64,000 nucleotides of DNA, from the NCBI RefSeq assembly GCF_041438865.1, contig NZ_CP109450.1, positions 4,299,001-4,363,000 of the forward strand. The letters run 5' to 3'. Position numbers and translations under genes: made by a program. The DNA is from Streptomyces sp. NBC_01471 (GTDB taxonomy: Bacteria > Actinomycetota > Actinomycetes > Streptomycetales > Streptomycetaceae). The notes under the pieces were generated by a model. The model had not been told where the DNA came from, did not search any database, and saw nothing but the letters and a program-made list of their open reading frames with translations. Shown here piece by piece: positions 17,307 to 26,405 of this stretch (positions are counted from its first letter, which is position 1; the number at the start of each line of letters is the position of its first letter).

Positions 17307-18953
17307 ATGAGCGTGGACACCAGAACACCCGGGTTCGACGACCTGCCCGCGCTGAGCATGGTCAAGGTGCCGTGCGATCCCGCACAGGTCGTCGTCAACC
17401 ACGCCAGCTTCCGGGTGCAGCTCGCACCGAACTCGATTCTGCGGCCCGCCGGTTCGGGCCCGAAGGACACGGCAAGGATCCCCGCGGCCTCCCGCGCGGG
17501 CGGGCGGCGCCGGGCGCCTGTCGTGTGGAGTGGGAAGTCCGCCCCCGACGACACCGGGGCCATCAGACTTCTCCAGGCCGTGCGGAACTCCGGCGTCCAG
17601 GAGGTCGGTTACGCGTCCGGCCACGACGCGGGAGCCACCCAGGTCATCCCCCGTGTCGGCGTCGACGGAGCGGACGGACCGCCGCGCGGCGGCCCCGGGG
17701 GAGAGAGCCCCGGCACGCAGTTGCTGCCCAGGATGCGCGAGGCCGTCGGAGCGTACGACGAGCAGGAGCGCTACTCCGGCGGCGCGTACGCGGATGACGC
17801 CGACGGCAACGACGTCGACGGCGCGTTCGACGACGGCCTCGGCTACGGCCCCGACGGCAACGCGAACCGTACGGACCCCAGGCGGTCCGGCTCCGACGGC
17901 ATCCGCCACGCCTACTACCCCGACCGCCGGATGAACCTCGGCGTGGTGCTGCTCCCGCTCCGCGTGTTCCTCGGGTTCATCTCGATGTACGCGGGCATGG
18001 GCAAGCTCTGCGACCCCGTCTACTTCGACGGCGGCGAGCGCGGCTCCATGGTCAAGTGGCTCCACTCGCTGCACCCTTGGGCCCTCGCGAGCCCGCTCCG
18101 CGACTTCGCGCTGTCGCATCCGGTGGGCGCCGGGCTGACCATCGCGTTCCTGCAGGTCGTCGTCGGGGTGCTGACCGTACTCGGACTCTGGCAGCGGGTC
18201 GCCGGCGTCTTCGGCGCGCTGCTCTCCGCTGCGCTCGTCGTCACGGTCAGCTGGCGGACCGTCCCGGTGTACGACGCGCCGGACATCATCTACCTCGCCG
18301 CCTGGTCGCCGCTGATCATCGCGGGCGCCCCGGTCTACTCGATCGACAGCCGTCTCGCGGGCGAGGCCTGGCGCACGCTCGGCCCGCGCTCCGAACTGGC
18401 GGACCTGCGGCGGCGGGTGCTGCGACGCGGCGCCGTCGTCGCCTCGGTGGTCGTGGGGCTGACGCTGGTCATCGGCGCGGTGCTGGGCGGTGCCGTGCGC
18501 TCCGCCGAGGTCGTGACCGTACCGGGTCCGAACACCGATCCCACCAACCGGCTGCCGGGACAGCCGCTGCCGCAGGAGCCCGGCGCATCGGGCAGCCCGT
18601 CGCAGGAGCGCACGTCGAGGGCGCCCGAGCCCTCCGCGAGCGGCGCGGCACGGCCGTCGGCGAAGCCGTCGACGCCCGGTACGGTCCGGGAGAGCGCGAC
18701 CGTCGGCTCCACGGGCCGGCAGCAGCCCAGCGAGACCCAGGGCACCGGCCAGCAGCAGCCGTCGCGGCAGCAACAGCAGCAGCAGGTTCCGCCGCCCCCG
18801 GCGGCGACCAGCGCGGGCCCCTCGGCCTCGGGTGGTACGAGCACCGGCGGGGGCAGCACCGGTGGCGGTTCGGGCACGTCGGGCGGCGGCGAGGGCGGCA
18901 GTTCGTCCGGCGGGGGAAGCAACAAGAACCCGATCGGCGGCCTTCTCGGCTGA
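17307..18953 (+). CDS. DoxX-family membrane protein with long flexible ends
   Basis: 548 residues. Residues 1-205 are mostly hydrophilic and acidic, probably cytoplasmic. About residues 208-350 form the four-helix DoxX domain (NLGVVLLPLRVFLGFISMYAGMGK, GLTIAFLQVVVGVLTVLGLW, FGALLSAALVVTVSW, IIYLAAWSPLIIAGAPVYSIDSRL). A fifth segment (AVVASVVVGLTLVIGAVLGGAV) follows a basic linker. The last ~150 residues are Ser/Gly/Pro/Gln-rich, extracytoplasmic and low-complexity. DoxX proteins are linked to respiratory or thiol-redox membrane complexes, but the role of this large form is not established. Confidence 0.85.
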   Translation: MSVDTRTPGFDDLPALSMVKVPCDPAQVVVNHASFRVQLAPNSILRPAGSGPKDTARIPAASRAGGRRRAPVVWSGKSAPDDTGAIRLLQAVRNSGVQEVGYASGHDAGATQVIPRVGVDGADGPPRGGPGGESPGTQLLPRMREAVGAYDEQERYSGGAYADDADGNDVDGAFDDGLGYGPDGNANRTDPRRSGSDGIRHAYYPDRRMNLGVVLLPLRVFLGFISMYAGMGKLCDPVYFDGGERGSMVKWLHSLHPWALASPLRDFALSHPVGAGLTIAFLQVVVGVLTVLGLWQRVAGVFGALLSAALVVTVSWRTVPVYDAPDIIYLAAWSPLIIAGAPVYSIDSRLAGEAWRTLGPRSELADLRRRVLRRGAVVASVVVGLTLVIGAVLGGAVRSAEVVTVPGPNTDPTNRLPGQPLPQEPGASGSPSQERTSRAPEPSASGAARPSAKPSTPGTVRESATVGSTGRQQPSETQGTGQQQPSRQQQQQQVPPPPAATSAGPSASGGTSTGGGSTGGGSGTSGGGEGGSSSGGGSNKNPIGGLLG

Positions 18954-18979
18954 CGCAGGCACCGGGGCAGACGCAGGAG

Positions 18980-19023
18980 CACGGGTGAGGGGCGACCGCA
19001 AGGGCGGTCGCCCCTTACCCGTG
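18980..19023. terminator. 20-bp hairpin between convergent genes
   Basis: The arms 18980-18999 and 19004-19023 pair over 20 positions with a single G-T pair and a 4-base loop. It serves the DoxX gene (plus) and possibly the nucleotidyltransferase gene (minus). Confidence 0.8.
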
Positions 19024-19091
19024 CCCACGGGGGATGTTGAGGTGTGCGGTGCGCCGGGGTGCAGTTCGGTCCAGTTCCGTGGCGGGGAGGC

Positions 19092-19829
19092 TCAGGCAGG
19101 GCTGCCGAGTTCCTTCGCCGCCTCGGTCAGGTCCTTGGCGGTGTCGATGGCCCGCCAGTACGCGCCGTGCGGCAGCGGGTAGCCGGCCAGCCTGCGCTCA
19201 CGGGCCAGCCGGGGGAAGGTGGACCGCTCGTGGTCGCCGAGGTCCGGGAGAAGGGCCGTGAAGCCCGCGGAGAAGACATAGACGCCCGCGTTGATGAGGT
19301 ACGGCGACGGGGGCGACTCGATGAAGTCCAGCACATGCCCGAACTGGTCCGTCTCGACCGCGCCCCACGGGATCCGGGGACGGGCGAGGGCGAGCGTGGC
19401 GACGGCATCGCGCTCGGCGTGGAAGGCGGCCATCTCGCGCAGTGAGAAGCGCGTCCAGATGTCGCCGTTCGTCGCGTACCAGGGCTGATCGGGGTGGGGG
19501 AGATGCACGGCGGCGTACTTGAGACCGCCGCCGCGGCCGAGCGGTTCGGACTCGACGACGGTCGTGACCCGCAGGGGCAACTCCGTTGAGTCCAGCCACT
19601 CCTGGAGCACTTCGGCGAGATGGCCGCAGGAGATGACGGCATCGGTGACACCCTCGGATGCCAGCCAGGCCAGCTGATGGCCGATGATCGGCGTGCCGGT
19701 GCCCGGGATCTCGACCATCGGCTTGGGACGGTCGTCGGTGTACGGGCGCAGCCGGGAGCCCTGGCCGCCCGCCAGAACCACGGCCTGCGTGGGCAGCGCG
19801 TGTGCGTGAGGATCAGCGGTCGTCGTCAT
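19092..19829 (-). CDS. Sugar-phosphate nucleotidyltransferase
   Basis: 245 residues from ATG 19829; a GTG three codons upstream (19838) is possible. The N-terminal signature AVVLAGGQGSRLRPYTDDRPKPMVEI is the NTP-binding and catalytic loop of RmlA/GlmU-type transferases. YATNGDIWTRF holds the metal-binding Asp. It lacks the C-terminal hexapeptide helix, like short GDP-mannose or glucose-1-phosphate transferases. The start codon lies within a 16-bp inverted repeat, so translation may be structure-controlled. The next gene upstream, about 140 bases away, encodes a secreted protein. Confidence 0.85.
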   Translation of the reverse strand: MTTTADPHAHALPTQAVVLAGGQGSRLRPYTDDRPKPMVEIPGTGTPIIGHQLAWLASEGVTDAVISCGHLAEVLQEWLDSTELPLRVTTVVESEPLGRGGGLKYAAVHLPHPDQPWYATNGDIWTRFSLREMAAFHAERDAVATLALARPRIPWGAVETDQFGHVLDFIESPPSPYLINAGVYVFSAGFTALLPDLGDHERSTFPRLARERRLAGYPLPHGAYWRAIDTAKDLTEAAKELGSPA

Positions 19830-19904
19830 GAGGCGCACCCTACGACCTGGTGCGCCTCATGACGTCGGTGCTCGGCAGGGCCGGTGCACCTCATGACGTC
19901 GGTG
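19824..19904. repeat. 16-bp inverted repeat over the nucleotidyltransferase start, plus a direct copy
   Basis: CGTCATGAGGCGCACC (19824-19839) is the exact reverse complement of GGTGCGCCTCATGACG (19849-19864), with nine bases between. A direct repeat of 23 positions (19849-19871 and 19882-19904) differs at one base. In the mRNA the start codon would sit in the stem. Confidence 0.8.
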
Positions 19905-19971
19905 CGTACGACTCATGGCGTCGCTGCCCGGCAGGAGGCCGGTGCTCGTCGGCTGGGCACCACTGCCGCTG

Positions 19972-20385
19972 TCAGTGCTGGTGCGCGACTCCGTACGCGA
20001 AGGAGGTGTCGCAGACCGGGCGGGAGAACGACTGGGCGCGCGTCGGCCCGTACCGCTCGACGGCGGCACGGCCCAGCGAGCGGGCGATCGACATGCAGTG
20101 GCTCGCCAGGGACGGCCGGCTCTCGACCTCGCGCTGGAGGTGCGTGAGCGCGGTGCCCGGGTCCTTCTCCTGGAGCTCGGCGAGGAGCTTGTCGCGCAGA
20201 ATGTCCTGCGGGGTACGGGTCTTGGCGCGCACCGACACCTCCTTGGTGGAGGCGGTCAGCATCTGCGAGCCGTTGGAGGTGCCTGCCCACGGGACGCGGG
20301 TGACCGCGAGCGTCCCGGACAGAACCAGGACGACGGGCAGGACGAGTGCGAGAGTTCGGCCGATTCGGCGGGCTGTGTGGGTCAC
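19972..20385 (-). CDS. Small exported protein of unknown function
   Basis: 137 residues from GTG 20385. A signal or anchor segment (TLALVLPVVLVLSGTLAVT) follows a basic start (MTHTARRIGR). The mature part has a helical, charged stretch (TPQDILRDKLLAELQEKDPGTALTHLQREVESR) and two cysteines (ASHCMSIA, RPVCDTSF) that could form a disulphide. No family is recognised. It shares orientation with the nucleotidyltransferase and msiK genes but is separated by gaps of over 100 bases on each side. Confidence 0.65.
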   Translation of the reverse strand: MTHTARRIGRTLALVLPVVLVLSGTLAVTRVPWAGTSNGSQMLTASTKEVSVRAKTRTPQDILRDKLLAELQEKDPGTALTHLQREVESRPSLASHCMSIARSLGRAAVERYGPTRAQSFSRPVCDTSFAYGVAHQH

Positions 20386-20528
20386 GCTGTGGAGCGTAGC
20401 GGTCGGTGATGATTTGGCGACATTTAGTCACTCGTGCGGGGGATGGTTCGAGTTTGCTTTTCGAATCAGGTGTTGACGGACCGCTGCGAAATGCCCGCTC
20501 TGCCGGGGTGTTTACCGGCGAACGCACT

Positions 20529-20566
20529 GCGGCCCCGCGCCTCCAGGTGAGGGAGAGCGGGGCCGC
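20529..20566 (-). terminator. Terminator after msiK
   Basis: GCGGCCCCGC (20529-20538) pairs with GCGGGGCCGC (20557-20566), just past the msiK stop on the minus strand. Confidence 0.65.
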
Positions 20567-20606
20567 GGAATGCTGGTGCGGGGGCCGTCGGCCGCTTGCG
20601 GGACCG

Positions 20607-21740
<1,134 letters not shown>

Positions 21741-21905
21741 GAGCGTGCGCTCCTTCACCGGCAGGAACGTGCCGGACGATCCGAGTAAAGGTGAGTGGTG
21801 TAGTCCACACGGGTGAACTGCACCGAGACGCTACCTGGCGGTTTGCGGTCTGTCAGTAGTTCCGGGCCGGGCAAATTTCCGACGTGGTCACGTTCGCGGT
21901 GCGGT

Positions 21906-21911
21906 TAGAAT
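21906..21911 (+). promoter_or_regulatory. Candidate -10 box of the tRNA-Thr gene
   Basis: TAGAAT ends 10 bases before the first tRNA base. A clear -35 box is not visible. Confidence 0.4.
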
Positions 21912-21921
21912 GCTGCGACGC

Positions 21922-21995
21922 GCCTCCTTAGCTCAGCTGGCCAGAGCAACGCACTTGTAATGCGTAGGTCATCGGTTCGAATCCGATAGGGGGCT
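21922..21995 (+). tRNA. tRNA-Thr (anticodon TGT)
   Basis: The cloverleaf is complete: acceptor GCCTCCT with AGGGGGC, a D arm GCTC...GAGC, an anticodon stem around ACTTGTAATG with anticodon TGT, and a T arm ATCGGTTCGAATCCGAT. CCA is not encoded. It marks the left border of the biosynthetic cluster. Confidence 0.93.
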
Positions 21996-22000
21996 CTGTG

Positions 22001-22035
22001 GAACCCCAGGTCTCGCTAGTCGTGACCTGGGGTTC
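22001..22035. terminator. Terminator after tRNA-Thr, overlapping the end of the acyl-AMP ligase gene
   Basis: GAACCCCAGGTC (22001-22012) pairs with GACCTGGGGTTC (22024-22035), a 12-bp perfect stem followed by T-rich DNA. The last codons of the minus-strand ligase gene lie inside it, so it may end both transcripts. Confidence 0.75.
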
Positions 22036-23611
22036 TTCCGTTGCCCTGGCCTTCGGGGGCGGGTGGCAGGTGGCCCGTTCGGTGGGTCCGCCGGTGTGGT
22101 CGGAGCTGTCCCTTCTCCAGCTGCTCCGCCATGTATCCGCGAGCGGGTTTGCCGCTCGCCGTGCGGACCACAGCGCTGTGGGAGACCTCCAGTACTGCTT
22201 CGGGGGCGGTGGCGAAGTCGGTGGTGATGCGGGTCGCGATCGCTCCGGCGTCGATCGTCCTGCCGCGCTCGGGGACCACCACGACTGCGAACGACTCTCC
22301 GTACGGAAGTACCACGCACTCGGCGACTCCTGGCTCCGCCCCCGCCACGTGCTCGACGTCCGTGGCGAACAGGTTCACGCCTCCGGTGGAGATGCGGTCG
22401 CCCCGGCGGCCACTCAGGTAGAGGTGTCCCGACCGCAGATATCCCAGGTCACCCGTGTCGAACCACTGCGTGCGGTGGTCCGTGGCGCCGTCGTATCCGT
22501 TGAACAGGGTGGCTCCGCGCAGGTGTACGGACCCGGCCTCCCCCGCTGCGCACTCACGTCCGGTTCCGTCCACGACGCGCAGGGCCAGCCCCGGCGCAGG
22601 GCGGCCGAGACACGCGGCCGCTGCCGGCCCGTCCGTGCGGAAACTCGTCGTGTCGTCCACGAACCGGTGCGACGTGGCCATCAGGACCGCTTCGGCGAGC
22701 CCGTAACAGAAGACGAGTGCCGTGGGATCGAAGCCCCACGGCGCCGTGGCGTCGAGGAAGGTGCGGACGGATTCCCGGCGTATCGGCTCCGCGCCGCAGA
22801 ACACGGTGCGCCACGTCCGGAACAGGCGGGGATCGGGCGCTTCCCTGTCCGCCGCCTCCGAGATGCGCGCGGCCAGGTAGCGGAGCATGAAGTCGGGGAA
22901 GGCGCCGTGGACCCGCCCGGCCGACTGCACCAGGCGCAGGGCCGCCAGGGGCCTGCGGAGGAACGTTCCCGGTTCCTCGACCACCAGGTCCAGGCCCCGG
23001 ACGAGCGAGGTCAGCACTCCGATCAGCCCCATGTCGTGGTGGAGCGGCAGGGCGATGAGTCCGGCGTCCCCCGCTTCCATCCCGGCTGCGGACGAGATGG
23101 CCTCGATGTTGCCGAGTACCGCGCGGTGGCTCAGCGGGATGGGCCGGGGCGTTCCGGTGGATCCGCTCGTGTACTGGACGAAGGCGAGGTCCTCCGGTCC
23201 TCCGGGCGGGGGCCCGGTGGCCCGCGCCGGGCAGAGCTCCAGATCGAGTCCGTTCAGACCCCGCCCCGGCATCCGGAAGGCATGACGGACCCCCTGCTGC
23301 CGGATCACGGTGGCGAGGTACTGCTCGACGGCCGCTCCCGGAACACGGGGCTTCACGGAGACGGGCACGGCTCCGAGATGAAGGAGTCCCAGGAGGGCCA
23401 GCACTCCTTCCCGGGAGCTGCCGATCCGCAGCAGGACCCGGTCCCCCGGGCGCACTCCCTGTCGTACGAAGCCGCCTGCCGCCGCCGCGATCTGCTCGGC
23501 GAAGGCGGGGTAGGCGAGGCTCTCCCGCCGGGCCGAGGTACCGAAGGTCACGGTGGCGTTCCGGCGGTCCGCCTGACCGGCGAGCGCCTCGCGCAGAGTT
23601 GCGGCGATCAT
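22016..23611 (-). CDS. Acyl-AMP ligase (FAAL-like), last gene of the left cluster operon
   Basis: 531 residues from ATG 23611, overlapping the thioesterase stop by ATGA. Adenylate-forming core: the P-loop VQYTSGSTGTPRPIPLSHRA, the FYxLAE-type VFCYGLAEAVLMA, the WFDTGDLGYL motif, and the hinge region LSGRRGDRISTGGVNLFATDVEHV. The late catalytic Lys is in TASGKPARGY. LPLHHDMGLIGVL is the stretch typical of fatty acyl-AMP ligases that load carrier proteins. With an acyl carrier protein, AcpS and a thioesterase in the same operon, it most likely loads a fatty acid onto the carrier protein. The chain length is unknown. Confidence 0.8.
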   Translation of the reverse strand: MIAATLREALAGQADRRNATVTFGTSARRESLAYPAFAEQIAAAAGGFVRQGVRPGDRVLLRIGSSREGVLALLGLLHLGAVPVSVKPRVPGAAVEQYLATVIRQQGVRHAFRMPGRGLNGLDLELCPARATGPPPGGPEDLAFVQYTSGSTGTPRPIPLSHRAVLGNIEAISSAAGMEAGDAGLIALPLHHDMGLIGVLTSLVRGLDLVVEEPGTFLRRPLAALRLVQSAGRVHGAFPDFMLRYLAARISEAADREAPDPRLFRTWRTVFCGAEPIRRESVRTFLDATAPWGFDPTALVFCYGLAEAVLMATSHRFVDDTTSFRTDGPAAAACLGRPAPGLALRVVDGTGRECAAGEAGSVHLRGATLFNGYDGATDHRTQWFDTGDLGYLRSGHLYLSGRRGDRISTGGVNLFATDVEHVAGAEPGVAECVVLPYGESFAVVVVPERGRTIDAGAIATRITTDFATAPEAVLEVSHSAVVRTASGKPARGYMAEQLEKGQLRPHRRTHRTGHLPPAPEGQGNGRTPGHD

Positions 23612-24060
23612 GCCACCGTCCCGGTCGGGCCGAGCAGGGATTCGAGGTCGGCCCGGTGGACGCGTTTGGTGTGGCGGTCGACGAGCCCGAGTCGGACCAG
23701 CCCTCTGGCCACGGGAGTGCCGCCGGGTTCCGCCACGTCCTGGGCCAGGGTGAAGCTGTACGGGGACCGGTCCGCCAGCGACGTCCGTACGACGAGGCGT
23801 CCCACCGGATCCCACTCGACCGTCCGCAGATAGTCCAGCTGGAGTCTGAGCACCACCGCGACCAGCGGGCTGTGCCGCAGGTCGGCACCGTGGGCCAGGC
23901 CCCATTCCCAGCGGCCGGTTTCGAGGAGCTGCGGATACACGCTGTTGTTCAGGTGCCCGGCCCAGTCGAAGTCGTTCGGACGCAGGGGGACTTGGACTTC
24001 ACAGGGGTGTGACAGGCCCGCTGGTTTCAGTGGTGCCGGTGGTGTGGGCCGATGGCTCAT
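23608..24060 (-). CDS. Hotdog-fold acyl thioesterase (4HBT type)
   Basis: 150 residues. The region VPLRPNDFDWAGHLNNSVYPQLLETGRWEW contains the Asp-x-x-x-x-x-H-x-N-N pattern of 4-hydroxybenzoyl-CoA thioesterase/YbgC-like hotdog enzymes. It overlaps its neighbours on both sides by ATGA. It could release the finished acyl chain from the carrier protein or edit wrong chains. Confidence 0.8.
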   Translation of the reverse strand: MSHRPTPPAPLKPAGLSHPCEVQVPLRPNDFDWAGHLNNSVYPQLLETGRWEWGLAHGADLRHSPLVAVVLRLQLDYLRTVEWDPVGRLVVRTSLADRSPYSFTLAQDVAEPGGTPVARGLVRLGLVDRHTKRVHRADLESLLGPTGTVA

Positions 24061-24464
24061 GTGGACGGCTCACCGCCGGCTCGCTCTTCACCGGTCGTGG
24101 GCCGGGCGAGGAGCACCACCACCGCGCCGGCCAGGTCTCCGGTGTGGCTGATGGACAGGTCCGGAAGGATGTTCCGTTCCCGGCACCAGTCGGCGACAGC
24201 TCCGTGCAGGCGCAGCCGGGGCTGCCCGGCCGGGCCGTGGACGACCTCGATCTGGGGGAACGAGCCCGCGGGCGCACCGCCCATCGAACTGAGCGCCTTG
24301 ATGAAGGCCTCCTTCGCACAGAACAGCCCGGTCAGGGACGCGTCCGGGTCGGGGCGGGAGGCGCAGTGCGCGCGCTCCGCGGCGGTGAACACCGCTGCGC
24401 TAGCGCGCAAGTGCGCTTTCTCGCGCAGCTCCGTCACGGACTGCAGATCGAATCCGGTCGACAT
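24057..24464 (-). CDS. acpS: Holo-ACP synthase-type phosphopantetheinyl transferase
   Basis: 135 residues from ATG 24464; a longer upstream frame would only extend into the previous gene. MSTGFDLQSVTEL opens with the Asp of the G-(I/F)-D motif that binds magnesium. FCAKEAFIKAL is the conserved F-x-x-KEA-x-x-K-A motif, and DLSISHTGDLAGAVVVL is the typical end. It transfers phosphopantetheine from CoA to carrier proteins. A second, Sfp-type enzyme is encoded at 31.7 kb, so the cluster supplies two activities. The gene start lies 65 bases inside the end of the upstream desaturase gene. Confidence 0.85.
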   Translation of the reverse strand: MSTGFDLQSVTELREKAHLRASAAVFTAAERAHCASRPDPDASLTGLFCAKEAFIKALSSMGGAPAGSFPQIEVVHGPAGQPRLRLHGAVADWCRERNILPDLSISHTGDLAGAVVVLLARPTTGEERAGGEPST

Positions 24465-25380
24465 CGTTCGTGCGGAGACTGGCGAAGTAGGCACGTTTGA
24501 GGTCCTCGTAGGATCGGGTCTCGATGCCGGTGACTTCACGCACCAGGGCGAACACGCTGGTCACCTTCTGTGTGTGGACGGCCCCTTCGTGCAGCGCGTC
24601 GTCGCCGAGGCTGAACTCACCGTCACCCGAGCGCGTCCGCTCCCACCAGTTGACGAAGCCCTCGCGCTCGGTCTGGGCGTCGCGTGCCGGGCCGAACGTC
24701 TCGCCGCCGTCGGGGCGGATCCAGGTGTACGCCATCGACAGGACGTCCTTGATCGGGTAGACACCGGTCTCGACGAGCGCCTTGGCGAAGGAGGCGAAGT
24801 ACTGCCGGTGCTGCACCTCGTCCTTCATGATCGTGTGGAACACGTCGCGGACGAGTCCGTCCTCGGTCGTCCGGGACTGCCATCCGTACGACACGCAGGC
24901 CTCGATCTCCACGCAGGCCTGGAGGATGCAGACGCGGGCGTAGTTGTCCGTGGGGAAGGACCCGCGGTGCTCGATGACCTCGGCCTCGTCGACCGGGTCG
25001 ATGTCCGCCATCTCCATGAGGCGGCCGAACGCGACTTCGTGGTGGGCCTCTTCCTCCAGCCAGTACCGGGCCGACCAGGCTGCGGCGACGTGCAGTACGT
25101 CGCTGCCCAGGGGGTTGGAGTCGCGGATCTCGGCGGCGAGCTTCACCCCGTCGACGGCGAGCCGGATCCCGGCAGGCTGCGTTGTCAGTTCGGCGCGGGC
25201 GGCGTGCCAGAGCGCGGCCTTGTCCGCGGGGGCCGGCCGCGAGAGCCGGCGGCCGTCGAAGAGGGCGTCCGTCGCCCACCGGCGCTGTTCGTGGTAGCTC
25301 TGCTGGACGCGCAGCACATCACTGATGGTGGCTCCGGCGCGGAGCTCCTTGACGATGTCGGTCATGATCAGCACGGGCAC
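24400..25380 (-). CDS. Soluble diiron oxygenase/desaturase-like protein
   Basis: 326 residues from GTG 25380 (GGAAGG seven bases before it); an ATG at 25365 is an alternative. A ferritin-like four-helix diiron protein: ligand pairs E110/E111 with H113/H114 (WLEEEAHHEVAFGR), glutamates near 158-160 (CVEIEACVSYGW), and E188 with H191 (IMKDEVQHRQYF). The pattern matches acyl-ACP desaturase-like proteins more than AurF N-oxygenases, but the reaction (desaturation, hydroxylation or acetylenation) cannot be read. It sits one gene after the carrier protein, which is its likely substrate holder. Confidence 0.75.
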   Translation of the reverse strand: MPVLIMTDIVKELRAGATISDVLRVQQSYHEQRRWATDALFDGRRLSRPAPADKAALWHAARAELTTQPAGIRLAVDGVKLAAEIRDSNPLGSDVLHVAAAWSARYWLEEEAHHEVAFGRLMEMADIDPVDEAEVIEHRGSFPTDNYARVCILQACVEIEACVSYGWQSRTTEDGLVRDVFHTIMKDEVQHRQYFASFAKALVETGVYPIKDVLSMAYTWIRPDGGETFGPARDAQTEREGFVNWWERTRSGDGEFSLGDDALHEGAVHTQKVTSVFALVREVTGIETRSYEDLKRAYFASLRTNDVDRIRSAVRDGAARESALAR

Positions 25381-25389
25381 GCCTTCCGT

Positions 25390-25650
25390 TCAGGAGGGGA
25401 GGGGAGCGAGTTGCTTGCCCAGGGCCGCCAGGACGTCCTCCGCCGTGTGATGGAGCGTCATCGTCGGGAGTTCCACGTCGTCCTCGACGCCGATGTCCGC
25501 CAGCGCACCGGCGAACGCGTCGAGCAGGTCGATGGAGTTGATCGCCGAAGGGGAGGCGGCCAGAACGGCCGACAGCGGCTGTCCGGCGAACACCTCCTCC
25601 TGGGGCAGGCCCAGGCGGTGTGCGATCCGGCTTCTGAGTTCGGTGAGCAA
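25390..25650 (-). CDS. Acyl carrier protein, operon copy 1
   Basis: 86 residues from TTG 25650 (GACGGAG ribosome site); no ATG or GTG is available in this frame near the family start. Helix 1 is LTELRSRIAHRLGLP. The phosphopantetheine Ser is in the segment SPSAINSIDLLDAFAGAL, where the usual Asp before the Ser is replaced by Asn. VEDDVELPTMTLHHTAEDVLAALG forms the end. The desaturase, AcpS, thioesterase and acyl-AMP ligase genes follow in the same direction, so this is probably the platform for acyl modification. Confidence 0.7.
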   Translation of the reverse strand: MLTELRSRIAHRLGLPQEEVFAGQPLSAVLAASPSAINSIDLLDAFAGALADIGVEDDVELPTMTLHHTAEDVLAALGKQLAPLPS

Positions 25651-25724
25651 GGGAGGCTCCGTCGGGTCGGGTCGGGTCGGTTCCGGTCGGGGCGGTGGCT
25701 GGGGCGCGACTTCGCGGACACGCC

Positions 25725-26324
25725 CTAGGAATGCGCCGGGGCGGACCAGCCGGGGTTCCTGCCCAGCGCGGTCAGTGCGAGGTCCAGGGACCCGGCTCCG
25801 GGAGCCGTCGCCAGGGACGGGCGGAAGAGCGGGTCGGACCCGAGCCTGCGCTCGTCGTCCGGGACGCGCAGGGCGATCACCAGCGCGGCGTCCGCGATCT
25901 CCTCGGACGGCTCGAAGGGGAGGCCGAGGGTACGGGCCACGTCCCAGCCGTGGACCACGTAGTCCAGGAAGTGGAACCCGATCGCGACCGAGGCCGGGAA
26001 CCGGTCGGCGGTACTGATCTCCGGAAGGCTGAACATCCGGGTGAGCACCTCTGGCGGGGCGAACGCGTCGATGGCGGCCAGTGCTGCGGCGCGGTACACC
26101 GGGAGCGGGTCGTCGCCGAGGTCGAGCGGATGCCACGCCGCGAGGTCGTCGCTGCCGCCCGCTGACGCCGCGAAACCGTGGTGCTGGCCCGCCATGTGGC
26201 CCACCAGCCGGCGGAGTGTCCAGCCGGCGCAGGGGGTGGGCGACTCCCAGTCGTCGGGAGTCGCCCGTTGCAGGATGCGTACGGTCTCCAGCACAGCCGT
26301 CCGGTCGAACTTCCGGATATCCAT
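25725..26324 (-). CDS. DinB/TIGR03086-type metal-binding protein
   Basis: 199 residues. The N-terminal helical bundle motif WESPTPCAGWTLRRLVGHMAGQHHGFA carries the first His, and GFHFLDYVVHGWDVARTLG carries the conserved H-x-x-x-H/D...H-x-W-D of the mycothiol-dependent DinB-like (maleylpyruvate isomerase-like) family. Members use mycothiol as cofactor or detoxify electrophiles. It is the first gene after an operator at 26362 and leads the left operon. A role in thiol chemistry on the product is possible but not shown. Confidence 0.75.
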   Translation of the reverse strand: MDIRKFDRTAVLETVRILQRATPDDWESPTPCAGWTLRRLVGHMAGQHHGFAASAGGSDDLAAWHPLDLGDDPLPVYRAAALAAIDAFAPPEVLTRMFSLPEISTADRFPASVAIGFHFLDYVVHGWDVARTLGLPFEPSEEIADAALVIALRVPDDERRLGSDPLFRPSLATAPGAGSLDLALTALGRNPGWSAPAHS

Positions 26325-26358
26325 GCGGACCCTTTCGAGGAGTGGTTGTCCGGAAGAG

Positions 26359-26385
26359 ACATTAGCACGATCGTGCGTTCACTTT
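26359..26385. promoter_or_regulatory. Putative TetR operator upstream of the left operon
   Basis: TTAGCACGATCGTGCGTTCA starts at 26362 and contains the perfect palindrome GCACGATCGTGC. A 27-bp stretch (26359-26385) is identical to 44012-44038. It lies in the 81-bp gap before the DinB-like gene. Confidence 0.75.
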
Positions 26386-26405
26386 GAGTGTCCGGGCGGG
26401 GAGAT

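Noticed and set aside
24400..25380. Diiron protein as an AurF-type N-oxygenase making a nitro group
   Set aside because: The helix pattern and two E-x-x-H pairs fit acyl-ACP desaturase-like proteins better, and no amino-aryl substrate gene set is present.
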